Source of the DNA: Codonopsis lanceolata
Lineage: Eukaryota > Streptophyta > Magnoliopsida > Asterales > Campanulaceae
Length of the DNA: 64,000 nt
Direction of reading: 5' to 3'
Assembly: GCA_013146195.2 (NCBI GenBank)
Contig: CM028377.1
Coordinates: 24,746,817 to 24,810,816 of the forward strand
Both the position numbers and the translations under genes were made by a program. Below, in pieces: positions 47,590 through 59,108 of this stretch (positions are counted from its first letter, which is position 1; every line of letters starts with the position of its first letter). The notes beneath the pieces are model-generated. The model searched no databases, had not been told where the DNA came from, and saw only the letters and a list, made by a program, of their open reading frames with translations.

Positions 47590-48370
47590 AAACTAAAATC
47601 AAAATAACAAAATTATTTTTACTGTTAACTATTATTTTTGTTTCGTTAATTATTTTGATTTTACTAACTTCCATGATATTTTTTGTTTTATTTACTTTGT
47701 AACTATTATTTTTGTTTTATTTTTAAGAATTAGTTTTACGGAAAACTTTTGCTCCGTAAATTATTTTTATTATTTTGCTAACCTCAGTTTAAATTGTTTA
47801 GTTTTATTGACTCTATAACTATTATTTATGTTCATTAAATATTTTTATTTTATTAACGTATTTTTGTTTTACATAACTATTTTTAAAAATTTGTTTTAAA
47901 CTTTTGTTCCGTAAATTATTTTTATAATTTTACTAATCTCAGTTTAAATTATTTTTATTTTATTGACTCCGTAACTATTATTTTTGTTTCATCAAATATT
48001 TTTATTTTACTAATGTATTTTTGTTTTACATGGCTATTTTTAAGAATTTGTTTTAAACTTTTTTTCCGTAAATTAATTTTATTATTTTAGTAACCTTTGT
48101 TCAAATTATTTTTGTTTTATTGACTCCGCAACTATTGTTTTTGTTCCATCAAATATTTTTATTTTACTTACGTATTTTTGTTTTACTTTTTTTTATAAGA
48201 ATTTGTTTTAAACTTTTGTTCCGTAAATTATTTTATTTTACTAACCTCCACCTTAAATTATTTTTGTTTTGTTGATTCTGTAACTTTTATTTTTATACTG
48301 GCTTGTTCCATAAATTATTTTTATTTTACTAACATCTTATATTTTTGTTTTCTTGACTACGGAACTATTA
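47590..48370. repeat. T-rich tandem repeat, 155-157 bp x about 4-5
   Basis: CCGTAAATTA recurs at 47754, 47909, 48066 and 48221, with GACTCCGTAACTATTATTTTTGTT-like and ACTAACGTATTTTTGTTTTAC-like blocks in each unit. The plus strand is strongly T-rich throughout. Confidence 0.85.
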
Positions 48371-48606
48371 TTTTTGTTTTAGTTACTATTTTTTCTTGTT
48401 TAAAGAGAGAAAAATGTTTAAACGTAATTAAAACTTAAAAGAGAGGAGATGGCGGTGATGAGAGATAAAATATGGAGGAGACATGAGAGAGAATGAGAAA
48501 TACAACCAAAGAAAATAGGGAGAAGATATGAGAGAGAAAGAGTGGAATGGTAACTTAAAAGTTAATAATTTAAAAGTGTGATTTTGGAGGGATAAATCTA
48601 CCCTTG

Positions 48607-48608
<2 letters not shown>

Positions 48609-48638
<30 letters not shown>
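48609..48638. repeat. (TA)n microsatellite at the edge of the gypsy element
   Basis: About 15 TA units ending directly before the LTR start at 48639. Confidence 0.9.
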
Positions 48639-48640
<2 letters not shown>

Positions 48641-49285
48641 ATGCGTCCAAGATAATCTTCAGACACACTGGACTTCTTCAACTGGATATCTGGCTTTCAA
48701 TACTTCCGTGATCACCAAGGCCCAACTCTGCAAACAAGTAAAAACAGTGAACTAGGCAGGGGCACTCCCTGCAAAAGCTCTTCGATGTGAGAATTAACAC
48801 AACATTTAGCTGAGTAAACAATTTGACAGAGTTTAGGCCAGTATTCAGAATAATGTACCTCCCTCCTTTGTTTGGAGGGGTTTTTATAGCTGGTGCTGGA
48901 GTGCCAGTGAAAAACTGCCCATTAAGCATGGTGGCATACCTGGCGGGCATATTAATTGCCACAGTAATTGCCACGTTCATCATAACGGTCTCATCATGGT
49001 GATGGTGGCGAGTTTCTCGGAAGTAACTGCCCATATTCAAGACGACCGTTACTTTAATACCCGAGCATGATAAATCCTGCTCGCTGCATACTTTTGCCTG
49101 CTGGGTAAATCCCCAGCTCACTGCATTCTTGCCCGCTGGGTGCTAAGCCCCTAGCTGCAGTACGTTTCATTCGCTGCCTGCTTCGCAATGTCCTGAATCT
49201 GGGAATGCACGTGCTCTGCTCATGACTGGTGAAGATGTGACAGGCACATAACTTGTATCTTGGGCCTATTGGGCCCGGCAGCTCA
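48639..49285 (-). repeat. 3' LTR of the gypsy element
   Basis: On the plus strand it runs from TGATGCGTCC to GGCAGCTCA; the next bases GTAGCCCCCTGCTCCTT are the complement of a polypurine tract. The first about 300 bp match the sequence from 61037 with scattered differences and small deletions. Confidence 0.85.
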
Positions 49286-49580
49286 GTAGCCCCCTGCTCC
49301 TTATCTATCGAGTAACTATGCTCGGTGCGAGGAGAAGAATCTTGAATCCTCAGGCTAAATCGTTCTCGGGATGTATCCTTTCACAAATGCATTGAGTTGC
49401 CCTTAATAAAAAATTATGAGTAGATGCCAGCCCAAAAGATTTTAAAGGGACAGGCCGTCATCCGCCGCCATAAAAACCCACACGGGCTCGCTTCCCAACG
49501 CCTCATTAAATGCTGCTCCGATTCCCTAGCCCTAATGATGAGATTTTTTCGGAATAACCCGAACCGACGGTTTTCTCCCA

Positions 49581-50166
49581 TATAAAAGTGAGAATCCCTC
49601 CACATTTCGAACTTTACCGTTTCGAAGAATTTCAGAACTAGCAAAACTTCTCATTTCTGCACTTTGAAACCACATCGGTGCCGGACCTACTTGTTTTCGT
49701 GCTTAATCCGCGCAAACGAAGCTTCCAAGATCTTCTCCAATTCATCTCTTCTACATCAACAGGTATTTCTTCACTTAATATCAATCTCGTTGCAATTTCT
49801 GTTCACATCTTCGCTATTATTTCTTCCTTGCTAGACCCCCATATTAGGGTTCAATGATGCCATTCTGAATATACATGTCTTTTGTTTAAACTGTCATAAA
49901 CTAAGGCTAGACAATCTGTTCACATTTTCGCTATTATTTCTTGCCAAGAACTTAGGCTTTTTGATACTCGTTTCCTCTGTCCATCTTGTTCCCCCATCTG
50001 TTACGAACCTATCCCACTCTAAGTAGGGGAATCGAGGAATACTTGACCGGTGCCCCGTTCACCGATCTTAGGATAGGCTTTTGCCCTGGGTTTTCACTTG
50101 ATCTGTTCTTGCCTAACTACTCGAGCAAGGTTTAACGCGTATTCCTCGATTCCTGTTTCCTGTAGG
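49581..50166 (+). promoter_or_regulatory. Promoter and 5' untranslated intron of the antisense gene
   Basis: TATAAAA at 49581-49587 is followed by a pyrimidine-rich leader, a donor AG|GTATTT at 49762/49763 and an acceptor TGTAG at 50161-50165, one base before the ATG at 50167. Together they give an ordinary plant promoter with a leader intron of about 403 bp. The splice sites are inferred. Confidence 0.55.
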
Positions 50167-51105
50167 ATGTCCAGCGACGAAACCCATTCAGAATTTGAAG
50201 GCCATAGCTACGACCATGGAGCCTCCACTGAAACCAAGGAGAGCTCAGAATCATCTAGTTTCGAAGAGAGCGAGCTGGAAGAAATTTCCTTAGTCTGCCG
50301 AAAACGAAATCCCCAATACATTGCAGAAGAATCTGTAGATTCCCCCAATACAATGGATGCGACGACCATAGACGAGCAGAACCTTCCCAAGGATAATGAG
50401 CAAATTGAAGATGACCTTCCCAGCTCGAGCAATCCGCGAGCAGAACATCACAAAGACACTTTTAAAGTCAGACAGACCATCTCCAACGTCTCCCCCTCAC
50501 TCAAATAGGACGACTTGAACTGTGAGGACGACGTCGCCGCTTGGTTTTATTCTTTGGGTATGGACCCCAAAAATTACCGAGTGAGAGCCTTTGATCTGAA
50601 TATCGAGGAGAAAGGGCACAATTACCAAGGAGATCGAATGGTATTTTATTTCGACTTCTTCACTGTAGGGCTCTGTCTTCCCTTAGACCCATTCTTTGTA
50701 GAATTTCTGAATATGACCAACTCCCTCCCCTGCGACCTGACCCTTACAACAGTGAGGTTTCTGGTCGTATACACCGTCGCGTGTAGGCTGCTCGGGTTTG
50801 AACCCGAGATGACTTTATTTAGGAAATTTTTCCTCTTTTCCTTGGACAAAAAATCTGGGCGCATTACAGGGCGCTCAAACCCTAATTATTTCAAACTTCT
50901 GTCTGACGGCCCCAACAAGGTTGATTCCTGGGACGGAAAAACACTTCTCGTCGAGTCACGAGTAAGGTGGCCTTTTGCTCCTTACCTGCATAATTTTGGG
51001 CTCCCTAAATATGACAAGGCCGCCTTCCGAGCTGGTGAGTCCCCAATAGCCAGGGCTTTCAGATCTTTGCTCGGAGTAAAAGACAGACGAGATGAACGAG
51101 CATGA
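50167..51105 (+). pseudogene. Antisense accessory ORF of Tat element (gypsy-type putative transposase family)
   Basis: From the ATG at 50167 an acidic, serine-rich N-terminus leads to a stop at 50506-50508, after which the same frame continues (CEDDVAAWFYSLGMDP) through the family core VGLCLPLDPFFVEFLN, VACRLLGFEPEMTLFRKFF and YFKLLSDGPNKVDSW to a second stop at 51103-51105; beyond it the same frame again reads coding-like (QDWVLDWQVLASDPTLLRLAG). These match the protein family often annotated as putative gypsy-type transposase, which lies on the opposite strand of Tat elements. Its function is not established. Two in-frame nonsense codons mark this copy as dead. Confidence 0.75.
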
Positions 51106-51419
51106 CAAGATTGGGTGCTCGATTGGCAGGTCCTTGCGTCTGACCCAACTCTACTTCGTCTAGCTGGCATCATAAATTGGCCTGTGGAAGGGGTCGAGCC
51201 ACGGGTCACCATTGAAACTGAACAACCACATCCCTACTAGGGAAAATGCCACGGAGGCAAATTTTCCAGCGAGTGTCTTGCCTGTGCACGAACAGGAACT
51301 AATTGCACACCCCATTCTCATCTACTGGTTTGTCTTCAAAACTTTTTCTGCCATTGCTTTATAACTTGTGAAATCACTGCCCACAACTTTTCCCTAACCT
51401 TGCTTGTTGCCTTTGCAGA

Positions 51420-52867
51420 CATGAAGCAACTTAATGATGCGAGCAAATTTCTTCAAGCCGCAAAGAGAGGAACGACCAGCAGGAACAAACAACTAACTGC
51501 TCAAACTTCTGCCACTCTACCAACTATTCCTGCTACAATTGGGTGAGGTACAAAGCAAAATCATCCAGATCCAAGCCAAACTATCACACTGCACCACGGT
51601 GCACCCACGGTGGTTCGCTAATCAACAATTTGAACCCCCTCGGCACACCTGCTACCGGTCGGACAACTTGAGAAAAAAGCCCCCACGGTGATCCCCCAAA
51701 AGAAAAAGGAGCAAACACCGAGCAGAAAAAATTGTGCAGAGAGAGGCCAACCCATCAACTCCTTCATGGCAGAAAGACAACTTCTTCATGCAGGATCGAG
51801 AAAATTTGGAGCCCTTATCACCGAGCTAGCCGATGTGCGGAGCCTCGATAAAATCAATATTTATAAAGCGGTGGGTACCCGACTCTTGTGGAAATTTGGG
51901 CACAGTTAGAAGGCTACGACATGGTGGTGTTCGGAAGAGGAGTGCCGAGGACTCAAGCTCGGTGCTGGTAGGTGAAATTGGCATGTGTATGATCGAGGTA
52001 ATTATCTTCGTAATCCGTTTCTTCCTTTCTAACATGCCATAAATACTGATCATGTCTTGATTTGCAGATAGCCACAAAGGCTAAGTTGATATACGACCGG
52101 CTCATTGACAACATCAACTCCATTGCTTCAATGGTTAAGGATAAGAATCAGTTGGAGGAGACTGTCAACTCTCTTCGGGCCGAGCTCAAAGTGAGCGAAG
52201 AGACACTGACTGCTAAAGTGACTGAACTCTCCAAGGTTGAAGAAGAAAAGAAAACCTTGGAATCCCACTTGGATTTTTCTAAAAAATCCGAAGAGACGGC
52301 CCTGAAAAACATTTCCTCGGTCAGGAAAGAGCTCAGAAGCTGCAAAAACAAGCTGGAAGAGGCCAAGGCACTGGCCGGAACAAGAGAAAGGCGAGGGAAG
52401 AGCTAGCCCGCCCCGGTGAAAAACAAAAACAGGTCATCATTGATGACTATAAAAATTCTGCCGACTTCGCTACTTGCGTCGAGAATGAAGCCTACCCTTT
52501 TTTCCTCCAAGGGGTGAACCACGTGCTAAGGTAGATAGCATGCAACGGCTTGGAGATCCGACCAGAGTTGCTCGTCGAATGGGGCACCAATCCACCATTT
52601 TGCCCCTTTGCTGCCTGCCACGCAGTTCGCTCCCTCACGAAGGCAATTTGGAGTCTCTTGAAGCGATGCCCAAAAGAACTATCCCTGGACCCCTCTGCCC
52701 AAGTCATGGTGGCGGCGATGACACTGATTTGGATGGCCGGGCTCGAGAGACGAAACTATAAGCGCCTAAGCCGGGAAGATGGAGATGTGGTCATCATTGA
52801 AGCCGCTCCCGAGGAGACAACAACCGCCTATCAAGCTGCCTCTTCAATTGTTCCCCCTGATGCCTGA
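51420..52867 (+). pseudogene. 3' part of the antisense accessory gene
   Basis: After a probable intron ending near 51419 the plus strand shows degenerate coding sequence. The clearest part, 52062-52406, is a coiled coil rich in E, K and L (IASMVKDKNQLEETVNSL and following), as expected downstream in this family. A last piece, 52550-52867, has RPELLVEWGTNPPFCP and ends in an acidic tail. Frame changes separate the parts. Grouping them in one gene with 50167-51105 is inference from strand, order and the usual layout. Confidence 0.5.
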
Positions 52868-53549
52868 AACTTTCTGGCCTGCGTGCCACAGTACTTACAA
52901 AAACAATTTATACTTTATTCCTTTGGTCGTTAAACAATTTATTTCTCTGGTCATGTAATATTGTTATCTCTGCTTTTGACATCACTGCTCATATTATGTC
53001 TGCTTGTGTTCTCATAGATAGCTCTACTGTTTTAAAAGCAAGTCATCTTTTAAATCGAGCAAGCTCATTCCCAGCTTGATGAAGTAAAAATTGCAAACTT
53101 TGAACCCCCTCGAACAACAACCATTCTTCATGAGCAGAGACACCCCGTGCTCATAAAAGAGAGAATAATCGAAAATGACAATTAAAACAACTTCTTGAAC
53201 ACCAACTTTTTTCACGGGCGAGATACTCAGAGCCCGTGCAGAGAAAAATAATAGAGATAACATTAAGCTTAGCTCGAACACCAACTTTGGGCCGGACAAA
53301 TTACCACCTTACCAAAGTATAATCGAGTTTACACTAAACACCACAAACGAGATAATCAAAAATGAAGACCAACGCATGCTCATTCATTTTGCCTCAATTT
53401 ATAGAATAGGAGGAAAGATAAACAGGTTGCATACTACACATCAACGATAGTATTTCTTCAAGTGATGCATGCCATGGATGCTTCGGGGTTATTTGCCATC
53501 CTACTCGCTTACTTAACATATAGGTTCCTTCCTTAACAATCCTGACTAT

Positions 53550-54636
53550 CTAAAAAGGACCTTCCCAATTAGGAGAAAGCTTCCCCCATTCTGCCCGATG
53601 GCCTGTTGCTTCAATTTTACGGAGAACCCACTCGCCCACAACAAATGACCGACCACGAACCCTTTTATCGTGGTGGGCCTTTGCTCGCTGTTTGTAATTA
53701 GCCATCCGCATTTTGGATTCCAACCGTTTTTCCTCTAACAAATCAAGATCGGCTGCCTGAGCTACAATGTTGGATTCTACATTGTAGTGAGATACCCTAT
53801 GATTGGGCAAGTACATCTCCACCGGTGCCATGGCCTCAGATCCATAAGCCAGAGAGAAAGCTGTTTCACCCGTGGGCCCTCTGATCGTTGTCCTGACCGC
53901 CCACAGAGCTGATGGCAACTCGTCTACCTATCTTCCCACCTTATCTTCAAGATTTCGCTTAAGAGCATGCAGGACTTGCTTATTAGCGGCCTCGGCCTTG
54001 ACCGTTACCCTTAGGATATGCAGGATGGCGCGATGCTTCACAGCGCATGCTGCTCGCATGCGTTTGTGAATTTCTCAAAAATTGAGTCCATGATCAGATA
54101 CTATTGCTCGAGGTACCCCAAATCGGCACCAAATATGCTCGTGCACGAAGTCGATCACATTGACTTCACTAATAGTTGCCAATGGTTTGGCCTTTACCCA
54201 TTTAGTAAATTAATCGACAGCTACCATTGCATATTTAAACTTTGAATGAGCCAGGGGAAATGGGCCAATGAGGTCTATACCCCACATATCGAACGGCCAG
54301 GATGCCACCGGCGAATGCGCTTTCGGTAGAGGTAACCGAGGTATATCGGCATAACGGCCGACACTTATCATAGCGTCGAACATACATTTCCGCATCTCGC
54401 CTCAGAGTAATCCAATAAAACCCCGCAGCCAAAACTTTTTATGCCAGAGACCGTTGGCCTGGATGCCCTTCACATTTTCCTTCGTGAATTTCTCCCAAAA
54501 TACCCTTTGTCATCTCTGGTCGCACACACCTAAGCAAGGGTCTAGTATACGACTGTCGATAAAGTATCTTATCTAGAATAACATACCGGGAAGCCCGCTT
54601 ACGAATAGTCAGAGCTTCGGGCTTGTCCTCGGGCAA
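53550..54636 (-). pseudogene. gypsy integrase
   Basis: Several minus-strand frames carry integrase pieces: near 54439-54636 KILYRQSYTRPLLRCV and GILGEIHEGKCEGHPGQRSL (zinc-site region), then FAGGILAVRYVGYRPHWPI in a shifted frame, and at 53918-53550 the C-terminal part SALWAVRTTIRGPTGETAFSLAYGSEAM with QRAKAHHDKRVRGRSF. The catalytic middle is broken by frame changes. Integrase would insert the cDNA; this copy cannot. Confidence 0.8.
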
Positions 54637-54707
54637 GGTTCACTGCTCGATGTAAAGCCTTGAAATCATCTATCCAACACTTTGCGGCGGGCTCAATAAT
54701 AAAGTGA

Positions 54708-55721
54708 TCACCCTTCTATCATCTTTGGGACCTCCAGATATTCAATCATAACCCCATGATACAAAGATTGAATTTCATCCTCGGCCATCTTGGATAAATA
54801 GTCTACTCGCATATTATCCTCGCGACCTATTCGCACCAGCTCCCAGTAATCAAAATCCTTCAAAATCTCCTTCACCATAGTGTAATAGCGAACCAGAACC
54901 GGGTGATGGACAACATAATCGCCTTTGACTTGATTTACGACCAATTGGGAATCACAATAAATAATCACTTCTCGTACTCCTATGTCTTGCGCGAGCTCAA
55001 GCTCCGCGATTAAGGCTTCGTACTCTGCCTGGTTATTGGACGATGGAAACTTGAAACACAAAGCCTTTTCAAACTCCACATCCTGCTCGGGTGGGATTAA
55101 CACCAAACCTGCTCCACTACCAAACCTACTGGCTAAACCATCCACGTGTAACTCACAGCAATAGTTTGGCCGGGGCCTTTGAATCGGTACATTTGTTGAT
55201 GCAGACTTGGCAGAAACCTCCTCATCGCAAGAATCCTTGAAACTTGTCTCAGCCACAAAGTCTACCAAAGCTTGTGCCTTAATTGCTCGCCGGGGTTGAT
55301 AATCAATTTCAAACTCAGTCAATTCAATTGACCAAGTAAGTAAGGGACCAGAGGAATCTGGTTTGTGCAAAATTTTCCTAAGAGGTGTGTCCGTGTACAC
55401 AATGATGGGGTGCGCAGAAAAATAAGCTCGAAGTTTCCGAGCACCAACAACAAGCGAGTAGGCCAACTTTTCTGCATTAAAATATCGTCCCTCCATCGCG
55501 GTGAGGGCCTTGGACACATAATATACAGGCTTTTGTAAATTACATTCTTCCCTAACTAACACAACGGCTATAGCCTGTTCTGTGACCGCTAAATACACAA
55601 ACAAGTTCTCACCAAAGACCGGGCTGCTTAACAATGGAGGCTGCCCCACATATTTCACTAGCTGCTCGAAGGCTTCTTGGCATTCTTTTGTCCACTCAAA
55701 CCCCTTGTTTCCACGGAACAC
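54708..55721 (-). CDS. gypsy RNase H and second (archaeal-type) RNase H
   Basis: One 337-residue open frame. Residues about 8-160 are the RT thumb-to-RNase H region: FEWTKECQEAFEQLV, KPVYYVSKAL, EGRYFNAEKLAYSLVV, YTDTPLRKILHKPD and WSIELTEFEIDYQPR. From about residue 186 a second RNase H domain follows: CELHVDGLAS, a gap, SNNQAEYEALIAELELA, YCDSQLVVNQV and MRVDYLSKMA, keeping the D-E-D-D acidic set. A second RNase H of this kind is the hallmark of the Tat lineage, where it is thought to replace the worn original one in removing RNA primers. Confidence 0.88.
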   Translation of the reverse strand: MFRGNKGFEWTKECQEAFEQLVKYVGQPPLLSSPVFGENLFVYLAVTEQAIAVVLVREECNLQKPVYYVSKALTAMEGRYFNAEKLAYSLVVGARKLRAYFSAHPIIVYTDTPLRKILHKPDSSGPLLTWSIELTEFEIDYQPRRAIKAQALVDFVAETSFKDSCDEEVSAKSASTNVPIQRPRPNYCCELHVDGLASRFGSGAGLVLIPPEQDVEFEKALCFKFPSSNNQAEYEALIAELELAQDIGVREVIIYCDSQLVVNQVKGDYVVHHPVLVRYYTMVKEILKDFDYWELVRIGREDNMRVDYLSKMAEDEIQSLYHGVMIEYLEVPKMIEG

Positions 55722-55781
55722 CTTGAAAAATGGCAGACACCTCTCTGCCGACTTGGAAATAAAACGACCAAGGGCTATAAC

Positions 55782-56480
55782 TCAGCCATTGAGCTTCTGA
55801 ACATCCTTAACATAGCGAGGAGGCTTCATAGTGACCAATGCCTTAATTTTTTCTGGATTGGCCTCTATACCCCTTTCAGTGACCATGAACCCCAGGAATT
55901 TGCCTGCCTTCACCCCGAACATACACTTGTTCGGGTTAAGCTTCATATTATTTTTCCTGAGGTTGTCAAAAGTTTCTCCCAAGTCAATAGTGTGATCACG
56001 TCCCTTGGTCTTCACCACCATATCATCAATGTAGGCCTCCACGTTTCTGCCGATCTGCGAGCTGAAGACCTTATTCACCATCCGCTGATAAGTGGCCCCC
56101 GCATTCTTCAAGCCAAATGGCATCATCTTATAGCAGTAAAGCCCCCCTGCTGCTCGAAAAGCTGATAAGGCCTTATCCTTCTCGTTCATCTTCACTTGAT
56201 GATACCCGGAATAGGCATCAATGAAACTTAGGAGCTCGAACCCTGCTATAGCATCCACCAGCTTGTCAATACGAGGAAGGGGATAGCAATCCTTTGGACA
56301 AACTTTATTCAGGTTGGTGAAGTCCACACACATTCTCCATTTGCCATTAGACTTTTTGACCATAACGACATTAGCCAACCAGGTTGGATAATGTATCTCT
56401 TCAATGATATCGGCACTAAGCAGTTTCTCCACCTCTTCCTTGATAGCCTGGTCCTTTTCGGCAGAATATACTCTAGGCAT
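55782..56480 (-). CDS. gypsy reverse transcriptase
   Basis: A 232-residue frame with all core RT motifs in order: DQAIKEEVEKLL, PTWLANVVMVKKSNGKWRMC, DFTNLNKVCPKD, LSFIDAYSGYHQVKM (first catalytic aspartate), PFGLKNAGATYQRMVN, the catalytic box AYIDDMVVKT, and NPNKCMFGVKAGKFLGFMV. It copies element RNA into DNA. The preceding frame (56844-56473) supplies the usual upstream segment DVFAWRLEDMQG in a shifted frame, so the polyprotein is broken near 56475. Confidence 0.92.
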   Translation of the reverse strand: MPRVYSAEKDQAIKEEVEKLLSADIIEEIHYPTWLANVVMVKKSNGKWRMCVDFTNLNKVCPKDCYPLPRIDKLVDAIAGFELLSFIDAYSGYHQVKMNEKDKALSAFRAAGGLYCYKMMPFGLKNAGATYQRMVNKVFSSQIGRNVEAYIDDMVVKTKGRDHTIDLGETFDNLRKNNMKLNPNKCMFGVKAGKFLGFMVTERGIEANPEKIKALVTMKPPRYVKDVQKLNG

Positions 56481-57564
56481 TGTTGAATGCTTTGTTGGAT
56501 CCGCAGAGACAATGGACAGCTACATCCTCACTCACTCCTTGCATATCTTCTAGCCTCCATGCGAACACATCCAAGCTGTCTTGAAGTTGCCTGATCAAAT
56601 TAGCCCGAGCTTCAGCTGACAGTGCCTTGCCATTTTTTATCTTCTGCTTGGGGTAAGTAGAATTGATAATCACCTCTTCAAGCTCATCTTGAGCTGTAAA
56701 CTCCGGTTCATCCCGCATTTGGAGTGTATCACACTCCACTTTCTCTTCTTCCTCAGCTTGTGTTTCAGCCGCATTAAGCTGATCCAAATCCATGTCCACC
56801 ACTTGCTCGGCCTGTCCCCCGACTCCACTGTCGGCAAAGGACAAGTGGCCTTTGCGCGATCTCCTTCATCCGGTACCAATCCTGCATCAACAGCCTGCTC
56901 GACTTGTCCCCCCAACCCCAACATCGGCAAATGACAAGCATCTTCGTCGTGACTACTTTGCACATCTTGAACTGAGCCCTCTCCGACCATAGCAACTACT
57001 GATGGTCCCACAGTCACATTAGATTTTTCCTTGGTGCTGATGGTAATTTTCTACTCGCCATCTTCCAAGGTTAACTTCTGCTTCTTCCTCTGACTATCTC
57101 GTACATACTCCAACACTGCCCCGGGTTGACTCTTCCTTGGTCGGTGTAGAACTTAACCCGTTGATGAGGAATAGAGGCGACCACTTGAAACTTGGTCATG
57201 CTCGGTACCCTAGAATGATGCTGTAAGGGGATTTCAAGTCAATCACCATAAAGGTGATTTTCACTCGGCCAAGTGCGGTTACCTCACCAATGAAGACCTC
57301 TAGCTCAACCGTGCCTTTAACGGGTACTTTATGATTAGTAAAGCCTTCCAAAGGGCCAGCATAAGGCTTAAGGCGGTCAGCATTCAACTCTAAGCCTTGG
57401 AAGCACGAGTAGTACATCACGTCCCTACAAGCTCCAGTATCCACCAAGATTCTGTGCGCAACCCAACCATCAACTAAAGCAGAGACAATCAAGGACTGCT
57501 CCCCTGCCACACTACTCGCCAACTCACTGCGAGTAAACTGGATTGTCTCCTCCCCCGCTTGCAA
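56473..57564 (-). pseudogene. gypsy protease and protease-RT linker
   Basis: The frame 57564-57196 is the aspartic protease region, with HRILVDTGACRDVMYYSCF (active-site DTGA) and SIILGYRA near its end, which normally reads LGR. The linker to RT is acidic and degenerate, and its last part (56844-56473) has TAQDELEEVIINS and DVFAWRLEDM, normally found just before RT. Frames change at least twice between protease and RT. Confidence 0.78.
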
Positions 57565-57652
57565 AGTGGTTGGCGATTTACCACTTTTGACAAGGAATAG
57601 ATCTGCTTGTCGAGCTGAGTTGGAGTGGGCTCTTCATCCATTATAACATTTA

Positions 57653-59099
57653 GGCAAAACACACTTTTGGGCCACTGTACTTTTCAAAAACTTGCAATTA
57701 GGCCACTGAGACTTCAAAATTTTCGGGATGGCCACTGTACCAGACTTATTTTGCACGTTAACCCTTTTTTTAGATGGACGTTAAGTTTGGACGTTAAGTT
57801 AGGTTAAATGTCTATTTTGCCCCCATCTTCTTCATCATCACTGTGACAAAAGTGACCCAGATCTGGGTTTTAAAACTCAGATCTAGGTTTATAAAGTTAA
57901 AACCCAGATTGTTTCATGGAGTGTTCTGGGTTGGAAAAGACTATGGGATTGTTTGAACAGGGGAGAGCTCGCTGAAGTTGGAGATGTAGGCAGAAGAATT
58001 GGAGCAGAGGCATGGGGATGGGTGAGAGAGAAGAGAGAGAGAGAGATGATGGCGGCCAGATTTGGGAGAGAGGTCCCTGCCATGGGGTACACGGATTTTG
58101 GCGAGAGAGAGAGATGATAGCTTGGATACTTTGGGACTATGAAACGTTGAGCAGGATGGGGAGTAGTATTAGGGAGGCTGGAGCAGTGGTTTCTAGGTTT
58201 CGGGCTAGCTAAAAAGAAAACTTGGAGTGCAGTGAGGAACATTGATGGAGCTAATGACATATTTCTTTGAATCCCCTTGCTGCATCGATCATTTTGGCAT
58301 ATCTTCTCCGCATATCTTGGGCGCTCAAGAGAAGAAAGACAGAACTCACGGTACACCTTTTGAACCCACCATACCGATTTGGAATTAATCATCAATGGTC
58401 TTGAATTCTTGATCGCCTCGATAAGTGAAATTGGCGGTATTGTTCCTTTAGTAATGAAACTATTATTTTCTGAACTTGGTTTTATGCCATTGTCATAACA
58501 CAAGTAAACGGATAGGAATATGATTCTTTGCCATAGCCAACGGATTACCACCAATTAAAACTAGGGGCGTGTTTACGCCTTTTGGTGTCCTTGATGGAAT
58601 TTATGTGTTGCAGTCGACAAGATTGTTGTCGGGGTTGCCCAACTTGAGCAACTCAAACCATGACGAGAGAAATCAGGAGGTATGATTTATTCGGATCTGG
58701 TTTTGATTTTACGGGTTTGATTCTCTCTTTAGGGTTTGAGCGGGTTTGATTCTCTTTTCACGAGTTTGAGCTGGGTTTGATTTTCTGGGTTTGAAGATGA
58801 ACATTATATATTGTGTATGCACTCAATTTCGAGATTCGAGATTGGATCTGGGTTTTGGCGGGTTTGATTCTCTTTTCCGCAGTTTGATTTTCTTGATTTT
58901 ACGGGTTTGAAGATGTTGATGATGAAGACGGGGGTAAAATAGACATTTAACCTAACTTAACGTCCAAACTTAACGTCCATCCAAAAAAGGGTTAACGTGC
59001 GAGATAAGTGCAGTGCGGTGGCCATTCAGAAAATTTTGAAGTCTCGGTGGCCTAATTGCAAGTTTTTGAAAATGCAGGTGGCCCCAGGTGTGTTTTGCC
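57653..59099. mobile_element. Non-autonomous Mutator-like element inside the gypsy element
   Basis: Long terminal inverted repeats of roughly 170 bp start GGCAAAACACACTTTTGGGC at the left; the right end is its diverged reverse complement (GGCAAAACACACCTGGGGCC). They are flanked by a perfect 9-bp target duplication TAACATTTA (57644-57652, 59100-59108), the Mutator hallmark. No transposase motifs are seen in about 1.1 kb of interior, which may include captured host sequence. Confidence 0.92.
57889..58554 (-). CDS. Unrecognised ORF inside the Mutator-like element
   Basis: A 221-residue open frame on the minus strand, occupying most of the unique interior. The first half (KGTIPPISLIEAIKNSRPL, VWWVQKVYREFCLSSLERPR) has normal protein composition and a faint resemblance to part of a TIR domain, too weak to name. 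The second half is rich in S, P, L and H and reads like translated non-coding DNA. It may be a gene fragment carried by a Pack-MULE. I do not assign a function and it may not be translated. Confidence 0.25.
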   Translation of the reverse strand: MVVIRWLWQRIIFLSVYLCYDNGIKPSSENNSFITKGTIPPISLIEAIKNSRPLMINSKSVWWVQKVYREFCLSSLERPRYAEKICQNDRCSKGIQRNMSLAPSMFLTALQVFFLASPKPRNHCSSLPNTTPHPAQRFIVPKYPSYHLSLSPKSVYPMAGTSLPNLAAIISLSLFSLTHPHASAPILLPTSPTSASSPLFKQSHSLFQPRTLHETIWVLTL

Positions 59100-59108
59100 T
59101 AACATTTA

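Noticed and set aside
57889..58554. TIR-domain resistance gene fragment in the Mutator-like element
   Set aside because: Only a short faint resemblance; the key TIR motifs are absent, so the ORF is left unnamed.
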